Of a stretch of DNA of 64,000 nt, positions 21,743 through 33,611 are shown one piece after another. Below the pieces are notes generated by a model that saw nothing but the letters and a program-made list of their open reading frames with translations, had not been told where the DNA came from and ran no database searches. This DNA comes from Chloromonas sp. AAM2 (taxonomy: Eukaryota > Chlorophyta > Chlorophyceae > Chlamydomonadales > Chlamydomonadaceae): NCBI GenBank assembly GCA_004335635.1, contig QAXH01006577.1:1-64000 (forward strand). Reading direction: 5' to 3'. Made by a program: the position numbers and the translations under genes. Every line of letters begins with the position of its first letter. Positions within the stretch are counted from its first letter, which is position 1.

Positions 21743-23234
21743 CATGGAGGTTTTGTACCAGGTCAGATTGCGGTATGGCATTGGGTTGGTGCGGGAGTGC
21801 CAGCGTGGAGTGATCGGTCGGCAGTTAGGTGACCAGGCAGCAGGCAACCGTGTAGGGTCTTGCGCCCCCGGGGTTGATGTAGAATGTGTTTTTGAGAGTC
21901 ATAATCAACATGCATCCCATCTGTTTAGCTTCATGAGGCCTGAGTAATCATGTCGCTGACAGGAGTGGCTTTTTGCCCCATGCAGGTGACTGGTCGCATG
22001 CCAAAGCATGCATGGGCATTCTGACGGATGGGGACGTGCCCTGGGGCATCTTGCTAGGATTCCAACGTGGGCAGCGGCTTGCTGGTGCCTGGCATGGTGA
22101 GTTGTCAGTGTGCACAGTGTCCCACAGCATGCATGGTAGTCAGGGCCTGGCCAAAGCAGGTTAGCCATCTCAGGTGCAGATGCTTTTCAGGTCCATGATC
22201 GTACTGATGTCAGGGGACAGTTTGCACTTGAAATGGTCTGCACTAAGATGGCTAACCTGCCTTGTTGTGCTGCAGAAGCAGTACCCTCACACGGTACATG
22301 TTGTGGTGCCTCTTGCTCCAAGGACCGCGCCAAAGCCTCCGACAAGCGTAGAGCATGGGTGGCCATGGAGCTATGGGCGGGATGGAGACACAGGTGCAGA
22401 TGTCTACGTCATCACCGACCCACACTATGGCCTGCTTGTGGCCGGCTCAGTGCCCAATGACCCGTCCCAACTTGAAGATGCGCACATGTGCTCCACGTGC
22501 ATCAGTGCAGCGAGCCTGCTGCCTGCTGAGGAGGCCAGCAAGCTGCAGACATTCTAGGTTTTGGCGCTGTTCATGCAGCTCACCGTGGAGGCAGTTGAGC
22601 AGATATGTCGTGAACACGCCCCCATCCAAGACCCCGCACCTCAGCCAGGCCGCAAACGCACCAACGCAGGGGCAGGCAGCAGGCTGCAAAAGGCCACCAA
22701 GCAGCACTCCAACCAAGCAGCTGCAGCCATGCAGCGCCCCAGGCGCCAGGCGGCTCAGGACTGCAACGTTCGCATGAGGGCCAACCTAGCTGACCAGGGC
22801 CCGGCTGGAGAAGATGGTGAGCATGGTGGGCTGCATGAACTTGTAGCATCACCAAGGGTACACGCATGATGGGCATGAAGGGTCGGAATCCTCATGAAGG
22901 GTCAGAATTGACATGGGAGCCCAGCTGCCGATGATGGTATAGCATGCATGGGACTTGGCACAACACGTCTGTTACTTGTAGCTTCACCATGAGCATGGCT
23001 GGGCCCATGCGTAAGTATGCAGGGCATGAACAAATTCTCCATGACAACCGACAACAGACACAACCCGCTTCCCACGCGCTGAGGACCCTTTTGAAGGCTC
23101 CCAAGATGATGAACGACACCCCCGAGGCGCTGTGGAGTGAGCTCCGCGACCTTGCCGGGAACAGTTCAGTTGACATTCACCCGATTCGTGCGTACGAGGG
23201 ACCATGTGCGGCCCCATGCATTCAAATGTCTTGA
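21743..23234 (+). CDS. Putative gene of unknown product, exon structure unresolved
   Basis: Several stretches look coding on the plus strand but I could not chain them with consistent phases. They are: 21743-21760 (MEVLYQ before a GTCAGA donor); 21986-22098 (DWSHAKACMGILTDGDVPWG, after GCAG); about 22274-22554 (KQYPHTVHVVVPLAPRTAPK and ADVYVITDPHYGLLVAGSVP); 22561-22816 in the same frame beyond an in-frame TAG at 22555-22557 (MQLTVEAVEQICREHAP); and about 22982-23234 (NDTPEALWSELRDLAGN). No domain is recognised. It may be a decayed gene. Confidence 0.3.
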
Positions 23235-23622
23235 ATGGTCGATAGAACAGCAACTATGGCCTTCGCAGCCTTTATCGTGCGTTCTGTGAAGACTGACCGT
23301 TTTTCATGCGTCCGCACGACATGCACAGACGCAAACTGTGAAATCTGAGTATGGACAAGTCAGTTTTTGAGCAGACACACCTAGTCACATTCTGGACAAA
23401 AGACCACACTGTGACAGTTCACGCCCGACTAATCCCTACAAGTCAGTGTGCTGTCCGGGGCGTCTACTCTGGCAAATGTGCGTCAGGTATGCTGACTTGA
23501 CCGCCTCTGTCAGTCGACTGAAGTTGCACCATAACCACCAATGAGACGGTAGGAATGACGAAAACCGCCAAACCCTACTGCGCTGTTGTCTTGTCTCCCC
23601 GAGAGGATTCGGCACATACGCG
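23235..23622. other. Intergenic, nothing recognised
   Basis: I see no exon, repeat or clear promoter motif in this stretch. Confidence 0.4.
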
Positions 23623-24760
23623 ATGTCGTGGCTTCGTAAAGGTTTACAGGGCGTAAAGGAATATTTCAACACGAACTGGTTTCAACAGGAGCAAGAGGAA
23701 ATCCCAACAACAGCCACGGAGCAGCGAGACAGCTTGAGAAGAAAGCTAGACCACAAGAGAAAAGAACGCGAGCTCGGCGATCTCTACCAGCCTGTGCTTG
23801 AAGAGCTCACTCTCGGCATCGGCGGTGTCCAGGTGCTGATGCCATGCAGGATGCCGGGTCTCAAGGATGGGCACAGTGCACGACAGCCATGGCTGCAGAG
23901 CATCTCATAGCCAACCCACGGCACGTGCCTTCAGGACTCTGCATGCAAGCTGCCATGGCACTGACGTCAAACCACCTCTTGGCCAGGCATGTTTTCAGTG
24001 CTGACATGATCATGTGCGCACTTGTATACTGCCCTTGCCGAGGGCTAAGCTGGTTAAACATGTAGGACACTGCGGAACGGATGGGTCTGCAACCTGTCCA
24101 CCTTCACATCAACTCACTTTGGCGAAATTGCAGGGTTTGACCTGGTACCTGGACAGGCAACGCCTAGATGAAAATCAAGATGTAGCAGATGGCTTTTTTA
24201 TAGAGCAGGCGGACGGGCGGATGGTCGTAAAGAAAGTGAGTGCACGCCACTGCTTGTCTGCCACATGTCAGCAGTGCCATTCGTGCAAACCTGGCATGGG
24301 CTGCAGCGTGAGCTTAATGACTGACAAACCATACTTGGGGTCTACGCTGTGAGGAAGGCCTGCAGCAAACATGCGTGTCGACTGAACATGCAACCACACT
24401 TGTGCATGCGTCTGCATTGCTTATGCTTGTGTGCCTGTTCTAACAGCAGTTGCGATGCTCGTGTATTCCTTTGCTGGCTTGCGTGTGGGTGTCAGATAAT
24501 CAAGTGGTCAGTGCGGCTTACACACATAATGTGACGTGCATTGTATGATATGATCTTGTGGCATGCATGCACTTGTGCTCTGTCAGTGGCAGGCATGGCT
24601 TGCAGCTTTGGCAAGGGCATCTAGGATGTGATTGTTGTTGCTGTGATCGCAGAGCAAGCCACTTGGGAAGCACAGACTGGTCATCTGCCGCGTAGCAGCA
24701 GGCAACATTGAGGTGGAGCTGCGTCGAGTTGGGAGCAGAGCAAAAAAGACTCCAGACTGA
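23623..24760 (+). CDS. Unidentified 139-residue protein, three exons
   Basis: Exons 23623-23832, 24134-24235, 24653-24760 (TGA), all joined in phase 0. It begins MSWLRKGLQGVKEYFNTNWF, continues with a charged helix (RDSLRRKLDHKRKERELGDL), then LTWYLDRQRLDENQDVADGF and a basic C-terminal block (GKHRLVICRVAAGNIEVELR). No signal peptide or membrane segment. I do not recognise the family. The second intron (24236-24652) is long enough to hide a small exon. Confidence 0.55.
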
Positions 24761-25772
24761 GTCGGGGCACGGACTGATCGTCCATTGACATCTCGATTCT
24801 CCATTGCAATCGAAGCAATCACTTATGCACCTAGCACTTGAATCTTCACACGACGCATGAATGCGTCTTCTGGCGCATCAGCTGGCTTACTGTGCATTTC
24901 TTCTCAGAGCCAGGCATCTTTAATTTTACTTTCCAGAAATTGCGCGAGTAGTAGTTGCTGATACAGGCGAGCAGCAGATCATGCTGAATCTGTAACTGTG
25001 TGACTTGTCACAGTGTGGACACTCTCTAACTCGGCAATCACGCTAACTTTGTGACTGAGCACCCAGGTAGCACAGTCATCGGGAATGATTTTTGTAGAGG
25101 GTTATTCTTTGCAGAGGTTTGATGAATGTTTGGAGCACATACAAGACTTGGCCATGCCGTGCAACTTATGAAAACTGCAAAACATTCACGTCATCTGCTG
25201 CGGAGTCCCGTCATCACCGCACACTGAACGGTTAGCTTTCAGTCATCGCAGTTTTGTAAGGTGTTACAGGGTGATTTCCCATGATTTCCCATGAGAGGTT
25301 GGGGAGGGTTTCTGGCCTAGGTGGCTACAGGTCACTAGGTACTAACAGGTTCTTGTAGAAGTCCCCTACAGGTACTACAAGAGGCTCTTATAGGAGTACT
25401 CCTCCCCCTCACGTGATGGTATGAGACTGCTGTGGCCTGTGTTAGGTGCTGCTGCTGTTGCATGTAGGTGGCTGTGCATTCGCTTGAATGAATGGATGAT
25501 TGGCAAACACGCATAAGCCCAACCTTGTGGGGTACAGCCATCCACTGTTGTCAACCACAAACAAGATCAGGCAGTTCAGAGCGGAGAATCCAGAGCTCTA
25601 GCGTGCCATCCACCTTGGCTCACTCACGGGCGAAACGGCAATGACATTCCGTACGCGAGAAGGCAAGAGTTACGCGACGAAGCTGAAGCACAGCACCAGA
25701 AGACATACCAATACAACTTTGCGTAATACCATCCACTCCTCGCTACAAGCCACTCCTCTTCGCAGCAAAAAC
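24761..25772. other. Intergenic, nothing recognised
   Basis: No exon or repeat family is supportable. An upstream in-frame ATG of the next gene lies at 25641 (see that entry). Confidence 0.4.
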
Positions 25773-26165
25773 ATGACGAGCGCCCTGTTGAGAGCCTTCA
25801 AACAGCACACGTCCGCAACACACGAAGAAGCACACGCTTCTGCCATGCGATACTTGCCCTACATCGCCACAGCCTTGTCTGCCTCAGCCTTGACATGCCA
25901 GGTTCTGTACCTGGTGCCAGGCTGCAGAGAAAATTCTCAGGTGAGCCTTCTAATAGCGTGTTCATGAGACAGTTGGGTCATGATGGCGCAATTCCTTTGC
26001 CAGGCAGAGGCTTTGTTCGGTGCGGACGCGGAGAATTTTCACGGCAACTTTGCATTCTGCTTTCAGGCGATAAGAGAATTAAGAAGCGAGCTCCGGAGGA
26101 CGCACGAGCTGTTGTTAGACCTTCAGCCGCCAAGCCGGCTCCGCAAGTTCGCAGAGGCTCACTAA
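25773..26165 (+). CDS. Unidentified small protein, 109 residues, two exons
   Basis: Exons 25773-25940 and 26004-26165 (TAA), phase 0. It begins MTSALLRAFKQHTSATHEEA, has a moderately hydrophobic stretch (YLPYIATALSASALTCQVLY) that could be one membrane segment, and ends in a charged helix (AIRELRSELRRTHELLLDLQ). An in-frame ATG at 25641 would add 44 residues rich in Arg, Thr and Ser and poor in acidic residues, the composition of an organelle transit peptide. I cannot decide between the two starts. Family unknown. Confidence 0.5.
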
Positions 26166-27420
26166 GCCGCAGGATTCTTTGCAAGGGGCGTTGATCGGAC
26201 AGAGCGCTTGACCGACGCAGACCTTGCTGCTACAGCTTTTAGGACTACTAGTGGTCTGTATTGCTATGCGCCGACGCTGCTGCTGGCGCCCAGCGCTTCA
26301 AATCGTCCTCTTCCAGTCGCCTGCCAAGCAGCCCTGCATCAGAAACCAGCATGCAGCAGATGTATGCAGTATGATATGATATCAGGCTATACCTCGTGAG
26401 GTAGCCTCTTAGGACCACGATCTCTGGTGTCCATCTGCCCGCCAGGTGCTGGCAACCAGCAACACCTGGCACAACTGGTCATGTCCATGATCATCAATCA
26501 GTAACATACACGAAAAGATGTTTCGTTTGGTAACCCAACACTTGCTTTTAATGCTGTTTATGCACCTGGACGCTGATTTAATCTCAATGTCGTTTTCCTT
26601 CTTTAAAAAACAAGGGCTGGCTATTCATTGGTGCGGTCATGAGCAGTCCGCAAACCGGTACATTTCGAACATGGAAGTACGCATACGCATGCTTTCCATA
26701 ATGACCCACCCTGAATCACTCCCTCCTGACTTGACCTCCTTCTCTGTTCCTCTTGGATGGGCTAGAGTCCCTCCCCTCACGTGAGGAGCATTTCACCACT
26801 GTAGAAGCTTTTTGAGTTGACCGGCATATCATGTCTCTGGTTGTTCCAAAGGTGGTTGTTCCAGAGACACGTTCGATGTACTGCTCTGATCCTGTTTTCT
26901 TGCTGGCTGCTTTCAAACTCAAAGTGCTGCGCCTCAAATGTGAAGGCATAATATTGGTGCAAACCTGTTATTCTTTCACGTGCATTGCCATTCGACTTTG
27001 TTTTGAGTGTCACGAACAGGCCTAATGACATGGGCACGTAGGCCATCCAGTTTTACCAGTGGTTTCATATGTGGGCATACTGCCTGGTTGTACTGTGGAG
27101 CTTGCTTGCTTGCTGGTATTGTAGCATTTCTACTGGTGGCATCGTATGGGCATGGGTCACCGGTGTAGTCATCGGTGTCTTGTAGGGTCACCGGTGGCTT
27201 CATATATCACGATGGTACACTCGCTTCCACCGGTGGTTTTATGTCCGCATACTGCCTGTGCTTGTATCTTAAGAGACGCTGGTGGCAATGCAGCATAGGG
27301 CTTTAACTGGTGGCTTCATGTGGGCGTACTACCTGTGGGTATATCTTGCCTGATGCGATAGCGTCTGGCCTTGGCCTCTCTGTAAGACATGAGCTTCTGT
27401 CTGTCCTCTGTTTTTTACAG
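26166..27420. other. Intergenic or intronic stretch, weak repeats only
   Basis: No exon can be joined confidently to either side, although the exon at 27421 requires at least one upstream exon ending in phase 1. A degenerate repeat occupies 27050-27345. Confidence 0.4.
27050..27345. repeat. Degenerate direct repeat
   Basis: Four diverged units around CCGGTGGCTTCATATGTGGGCATACTGCCTG, near 27055, 27190, 27228 and 27305. Spacing is irregular (about 40 to 135 bases). Confidence 0.45.
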
Positions 27421-27961
27421 GCTTGCTGTACAAATCACTCAGCACTGCGACTGTACGGCAAGCTAACTGCCAGGGTGTTGGTAAGCGCATTTTCTGGACA
27501 CCAGTCAATCCATGCATGCAAATATAACAGGTGCCCGAACAGCGACATCAATCTTCTTCCCAACGGCCACTGCAACTATCAAGAAGAACAGGACGACTGA
27601 GACTTCTGTCACCACCCAGAACGCCGACATGCTGGTTCTGTACTCGGGGCCCGCGTTGCCCATAGATGATAACAACGACCACAGGAGCCAGAGTACGTGG
27701 TTGGTTGACGTCTGTCTTCAAACAAAATCGTTGCCAACGTTGCATCATTATGCATAGGCAAACCAGGCGATCAGACCCGACCATTAGGACTGATCTGACA
27801 ATAATCAACTGAAACGATTACTGTGGATTCTTAACAATAGCATGTTTGTGCCGTGATGTGTGCCGGCTCTGTTTGCATTCCCCCATTCAGTACCCGTAAG
27901 GCCTGTGGTGCCACCTCCTTACAAGGTTGCCAAGCACGTGCCACCCACCAGACCTCAATAG
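27421..27961 (+). CDS. 3' exons of an unidentified gene
   Basis: Three exons chain with phases 1-1-1: 27421-27480, 27531-27692, 27891-27961 (TAG). The product part reads LLYKSLSTATVRQANCQGVG, ARTATSIFFPTATATIKKNR, NADMLVLYSGPALPIDDNND, then a Pro-rich end (RPVVPPPYKVAKHVPPTRPQ). At least one 5' exon is missing from the model. No family is recognised; the C-terminus looks disordered and could bind SH3- or WW-like domains, which is only inference. Confidence 0.5.
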
Positions 27962-28234
27962 AACTGTGTTGACGCTGCTGTTTGACCGGAAGCAGAGTTC
28001 ATGTGGAAAATTCAAGGGCTGACCCAGGGTGAAAGAGGGGGCCAGCAGACGCTTTTCACTTGTAACGGCTAAATAACCTTTTCGACACCCCAGTAGAAGC
28101 ACTCACAACGTCCTGTAACTAGCACACTTCTTTTTATTGGAGCGAGCAGAGGCAAGGACCCACCCAGGTGGAAGATTTGACAAGGACCGGTTCGGACCCA
28201 CAACGTATCAGAAAGACCATCGCGGGCTTGAGGA

Positions 28235-31200
28235 ATGTTCAACTTTTTCAAGCCCGAGAAGAGCGAGACGCAGGTGCGTCGGGCATGCACAAACGAAACG
28301 AGCTGGGCCATCGGTCAAGGTGTCAAAGCCCTTGACCGATGGCCTGCACCTGCCTGGGGCTCCATGTGCTTGGAGCAGTCTGTGCTCGCTTCATGCAGTC
28401 CTATAGTCTGAAACCATGTACTCACCTCCATCATAAATGCCAGCATGCAACACTCAACTCTGCTTCCATGCACACCTCTGCTTCTATGCAGGTGCGCTTG
28501 TGCAAGGCGCGCCTGGGTCTGCAGAAGAACAAGCGCACGCTGGCGGTGAGTGAGATCACCCGCAGCGCACGTGCTTGCCCTCAGTGGCTGTGCAGCTTGT
28601 TCCATGCAATGCTGTGCACGCATGCTTGAAGCACGATGCTTCTTCGGCCCGTTAAATGTTTACAGGTTAAGAATATGCGCAAGGAGATTGCTGAGCTTCT
28701 CAGGACAGGCAAGCAGGAGTATGCACGCATCCGCGTTGAGGGAGTGATTAGAGAGAACCTACTTATGCAGGTGCGAGGTCAGCAGATGTTGGCTGCACAG
28801 GCAGGTGTGTTTAGCGTGCACCACAGCCTGGCCCATATCACTAGGCTGTGGGGGCAGTTTTTGGTATCCGCACCGTCATATTTCTTTGAAGAACTGAGTT
28901 ATTACCAAAACGCTTGATATGAGCAATATAATTTTTTTGCACGCGGCTTCATCACACTTACCATATGATTTGATTTGCACAGACAAGGCACTGCACACAG
29001 AGCAAGCTAGCCATCACACCCCTGCAACCATTTCCTAACTGCCCTGTGCCCACAGGCCTATGAGATCCTTGGCCTCTACCTTGAACTAGTGGCTGTGCGC
29101 TCCCAGCTCATCGCCAGAACAAAGGAGATACCACGCGACATGGTCGAGGCAATCAGCTCAATCATATACGCAGCACAGGTACGAACAAAATGCATGCACG
29201 CATGCAGTACTCTTGTCTTAGTCTTGATCGTGCTAGTCTTGATCAGCTTCAGCGGCTCCTGTCGTTTCTTTTACCTTACGCGCCCTTGCACCGCACTTGT
29301 GACTTTCTTGACCGCAGCCTTACATGCACATAGCATGTCTTTGACGGTAGGGCTGTTTTTCGCGTTTTCATGTGTGCAGCGTATCAGTGATATCCCGGAG
29401 TTGGTATCTCTTAGGTCGCTGTTCGCATCCAAGTACAGTAAGGAGTACGCTGCCGAGGCATCCAGCGACGTCACGTGCACCAAGTGGCAGGTCAATGCCA
29501 ACCTCATCAGATGCCTCCTGGTGGGTTGAGTGGTGAACGTGTGTGTGGCCAATCATGCGCATGCAGAAGCACTCACAAACCACTGTCAAACCACGCCCTC
29601 ATGGCCTGACATTGCCATGACATTGCTTGCTACACACATGCACTAGTTTGTGTCGTTTGCTTCTGTGTGTCAATTATGTCCAAGAACATACCAGCCCTTC
29701 AGCCAGAACTTCTCAGTTGTCAGCAGCCACTGTACAGGCAGGCATCTCCGCCGCACTGGAGCGGCCAAAGGCCCCGAGCGATTGCCAACAGCTTGTCGTT
29801 CCTGGTTGCATGTGCTGTCCATTTGTCTGGTTAGTCCTCCAAAAAGTCATTTTATTCCTGGCCTCTCTGCCAGGGCAGCGCCTCCGCAGTTGACAGCACT
29901 ACTCACTTTCCATGTGTGCGTCCAGGGTATCATGAGAGGAGTAATTCGGCCTTCGGCGGCTGTTGGATGAGGAGCTGGCCTGAAACGCACATGCCAACAA
30001 TTTGTTGGTTGCCTGTGTTGTTGTTCAGGTTGAGCCTCCCCAGCCTGAGGAGAAGCTCCAGATGCTGTCAGAGATTGCCCAGGAGCACGGCGTGGAGTGG
30101 GACCTGTCCGCTGCAGCCCGCGAGCTGTTGCCGCCCGGCACGCAGCCCGACGGACTGGTGCTGCCGCCCAGCGCTGTGCTGGCGGCTAGCAGCCTGTCAA
30201 CACACTCAATGCCACCACCCCCTCGCCAACCGCCGGTGAGATACTCCGTCGCTGTGGGGTTAGTGTTAGGTTTAGGTGATGTGGTCAGGTCCGAACCTTG
30301 TTCTTGACAGAGCGGGCAGGCGATAGCTCCAGCTCCCTCTCCACTCCATTTTGTTATTGCTTCAATTTCGGTGCTTCAGTTTGATGTGCTCTGGGGACTC
30401 GCAGATTGACTAGTAGCAGACTGGGAAGCAAGCGCTACTAGATACAGGCAGGACTCTCAAGCACTACGGGACTCTGGCATTCCTGTCTTGTGTGAGGCCT
30501 CGGATAGGAAGTTCAGGAAGCCACATCACGTGGTATGATAGCCCAACCTCATGGCAGCCACATCACGTGGTATGATAGCCCAGCCTCATGGCAGCCACAT
30601 CACGTGGTATGATAGCCCAGCCTCATGGCAGTCGAAATCCAGATTCTGGCTGGCAGACCTGATGCAGGCTTCTCAGAGGATTGGCGTTTTTGACTAAAAG
30701 ATGCTTTCTTACCGCTCCTTTAGCTGGATGCTGTGATTTCCACACTGTTCTTGTGTAGATTGAGCGGAGACCGAAGGCCTGGCCAGATTACTATACCATG
30801 CAAAGTAAAGGCTGTGATTGCCAACCTTGTTTCTTGGTTGATTGCTCCTGTCGCCTCGGGAGAGTATAAACGTCCAAGGACTTGGTTACTATCTGCTTAT
30901 ACAGAGTAGCCTCGGGGCGTCAACAATCGGGTATGCCATGTGTGCTGCAGACTCCTCCCCCTGGCGGTCAGGGCCCCTCCATGCCCTACATGGACCCTCG
31001 GCAGGCCGCTGAGGCCGCCGCCACGGCTGCGGAGCATGCGCGGGCCATGGCCGACTGGGCCAAGGAGATGGCGGTGCAGTACGCAGCTGCTCAGTACGGC
31101 GGGAGCGCCAGCGCGGGCCACCCACCACCGCCCGGGCCTGTGCCAGGGTCAGAACCACCACCTGCGGTGAGCGACCAGCAAGGTTATTGTGTTGTGCAGT

Positions 31201-32160
31201 TGTACAGTGTTACAGTGTTGTGCAGTTGTTGTTTAGCTTGGTTTACAATATTGTGTAGTGGCTTAGGGTTCTGCCTGCAGACGCCTGTGGTACGTCTCTA
31301 GAGCACTGCTGATCCAGCGTAAAAAACGCCTTTGACGCCATTGTTGACTGGGCATCCTTGCATGGTGCGCTGCCTTAGCAACCGTTGCCTCTTTATAATA
31401 GTGCTGCAACCCTGCCTAGTTGAAGGAGCATGCTGAATTGCGGGGTTGAAGGCCATTTGCCCTGCCTGGAGGCCCGCAGCTGGTGAGAGAGCATGGTCTG
31501 TCAGCGCTTTGTTCAGTGGTTATTCCTGTGGCTGTGCGGCTGTGCAGGGGTGGCTGGTCAGGGACTCGGCAGGCCTGCCCGGCACATCTTCAGGGCCTCC
31601 CACAGTCGGCCGCACCGACGAGGAGATTCAGCGGGTGAGTCAGGACAAGAGGCAAAGAGGCAACATGCAGCTGTGACATTGCGGCGGCTGTACTTTGTCT
31701 GCTGCCCATACAAGCGTGCGATGGCATGGCTACCGTGCCACACAAGTTGTTTCAATGGTTGGAGTACACGTGTAGCGTGCAATTGCTGCTCCAGAGATGT
31801 CAACTCATGTCTGGCATTTCGTCACAACCAGCTGTGCCGCCAACCAGGGACTGAGCCACAAACTATGCATTGTGTCCCTCTTGTGTGCAGGCGTACGATG
31901 CTGCCATTGGCCCGCCAACCAAGGGGGAATTGAAACCACTGCCTCCCGCACACCCACCCAGCTCTGCATCGCACAACGGGCTGCCCAGCGTGCCCTCCAA
32001 CCTGCCACCCCGCACCCTGGACCTTCCCGCCCCGCCTGACACAAACGCAGACCCTGCCATGCCCCATCTGCCCAAGCCACCCAAGGGCCTGGGCCAAGCA
32101 GAGCCCGAGGACGAATACGATGAACTCAGTGCACGCTTGGATGCACTGAGACGCAACTAG
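28235..32160 (+). CDS. IST1: IST1-like ESCRT-III regulator
   Basis: Nine exons: 28235-28273, 28492-28545, 28666-28770, 29056-29178, 29380-29520, 30029-30235, 30951-31166, 31548-31634, 31891-32160 (TAG), 413 residues; every intron is phase 0. The N-terminal IST1 (DUF292) domain covers exons 1-6: MFNFFKPEKSETQ, LGLQKNKRTLAVKNMRKEIA, the signature ARIRVEGVIRENLLMQAYEI, ISSIIYAAQRI, ASKYSKEYA and MLSEIAQEHGVEWD. A Pro-rich linker follows. The protein ends DELSARLDALRRN, which fits the MIT-interacting motif (LxxRLxxLR) that binds the MIT domain of Vps4. The expected role is recruiting and regulating Vps4 in multivesicular body sorting and membrane scission. The acceptor of exon 8 could instead be at 31602. 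Confidence 0.93.
30520..30630. repeat. 37-base tandem repeat, three units, in IST1 intron 6
   Basis: Units start at 30520, 30557 and 30594 and are identical apart from one base (CCAACC in the first, CCAGCC later). Each unit contains ATCACGTGG, so three CACGTG boxes are evenly spaced. Confidence 0.9.
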
Positions 32161-33611
32161 ACTGGCTAACAACTTTGTGAAAGGTGACAGTGAACCAGGT
32201 TCATCCATACAACCTTTGACAGCAAGGCGGTGCACTGTGATACTGGTGGTCCCGAACACCTGGACGTTTTGGGAGATGGTTGTTTTGGGCAACGTGCAAG
32301 TGGCAGATGTGGCAGGAGATCGTGGGCCTGATCATCAGGCATTGAGGGTGCAGGCAGGGATACACAGACGCGACTTTAGTGCTGCACGCAGGCCCCAGAG
32401 CCCCAGACCAGTGTTTCAGAACCGACAAATTGTCATTTGCTGGCGTTCAACTGCCGAAGCACAGTACGTTGTTGTGTTTGTGTGTTGACTGTTGACTTGC
32501 GAGATCCCCGAGCAATGCATGCATTGTCTCTCTAGAGTCAGACTGAGGCTGGGCACTCGCCTGGCGTGCTTGTGGTGATCGGTCTTTCTCCGCTTCTACA
32601 TAGATATCATGACCGCCTCTGACGCTCAGCCCCAGCTGGAGTGTGACAGTGTCTGACCGACGGGTTGCCGATCTTGAACCATGACTGTACGGAGCGCCCA
32701 ATGTAGCAGGCACGAAACCCAAAGTAAATGCACAGCTCAGCACCGCACAGCCTGGCATCATCGGGAACGCAAGTTTTAGTCTTGTTTTGGATCTCAAACC
32801 GCCTGTCGCACACACCAAGCAAGCCAGATGGCATGGCTGCGAGAGCACGACCATGATGTGCCATGACTCGTATCACGTCGTTGGTCCCACAAATCAGCCG
32901 CCAGGCAACCGTAAATCCACTTGAATTGGTTTAGTCTGTCTGCCCAAGCCAACCCAGTCCCGTTGCCTGTGCAATAGTAATATACTTTGTTTACCCAAGG
33001 TTCTGTCGAACCGAGCGGTGAGGAGCGAAGCCCACACCAACTACCAGGTCCTCACCAAGTTCCATCCCTGGCTGGGTGGGCCTTATTGCGAGTAGTAGAC
33101 GCATTGATCATCATGCTACCTGTTAAATCCGGGACGGTGAACAAAGGCCAAACAACACCTGGCAGTTAGGGCTTTAAATCCAGCAAATCGCCTGCGATGC
33201 TTGATCATTCCCCGGACGTTGACTGTGCCCCCCCCCCCCCCATTGTTAATAGCAAGCAACCAAGGGCGAGGTTTGCATTTGAAGCCTTCACATTGTACGG
33301 GAACCTGGCCAGGCCTCCGGTATCCGCTGCGTCTCCATACGGGCTATGTGCAAATCGCAGCATTCGGCTAAAAAGCAGGAGTCAGGTGTGTCGGTCATCC
33401 CCAGGTCTGCCAGCCAGCATCTGGATTCCAACTGCCAAGGTCACGTGACACTGTGGCTCCTTATCCTGGCTTCGCACGAGACAAGCCTGCCAGAGTACCT
33501 TAGCCGCTTAGAGTTGCACCGTGCTAGTGCTTGCTTCCTACGCGTTTCTGCCGGGCCACTCTCTGGCGCCCGGCTGCGGCGGGGGAGAAAACTGCAACAG
33601 CTTCCAAAGAC
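32161..33611. other. Intergenic, nothing recognised
   Basis: No exon is supportable. A run of 14 C lies at 33228-33241. The last part should contain the promoter of the GATA gene, but no motif stands out. Confidence 0.45.
33228..33241. repeat. Homopolymer run of 14 C
   Basis: An uninterrupted C run, 371 bases before the GATA gene start codon. Its exact length is unreliable in most sequencing methods. Confidence 0.9.
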
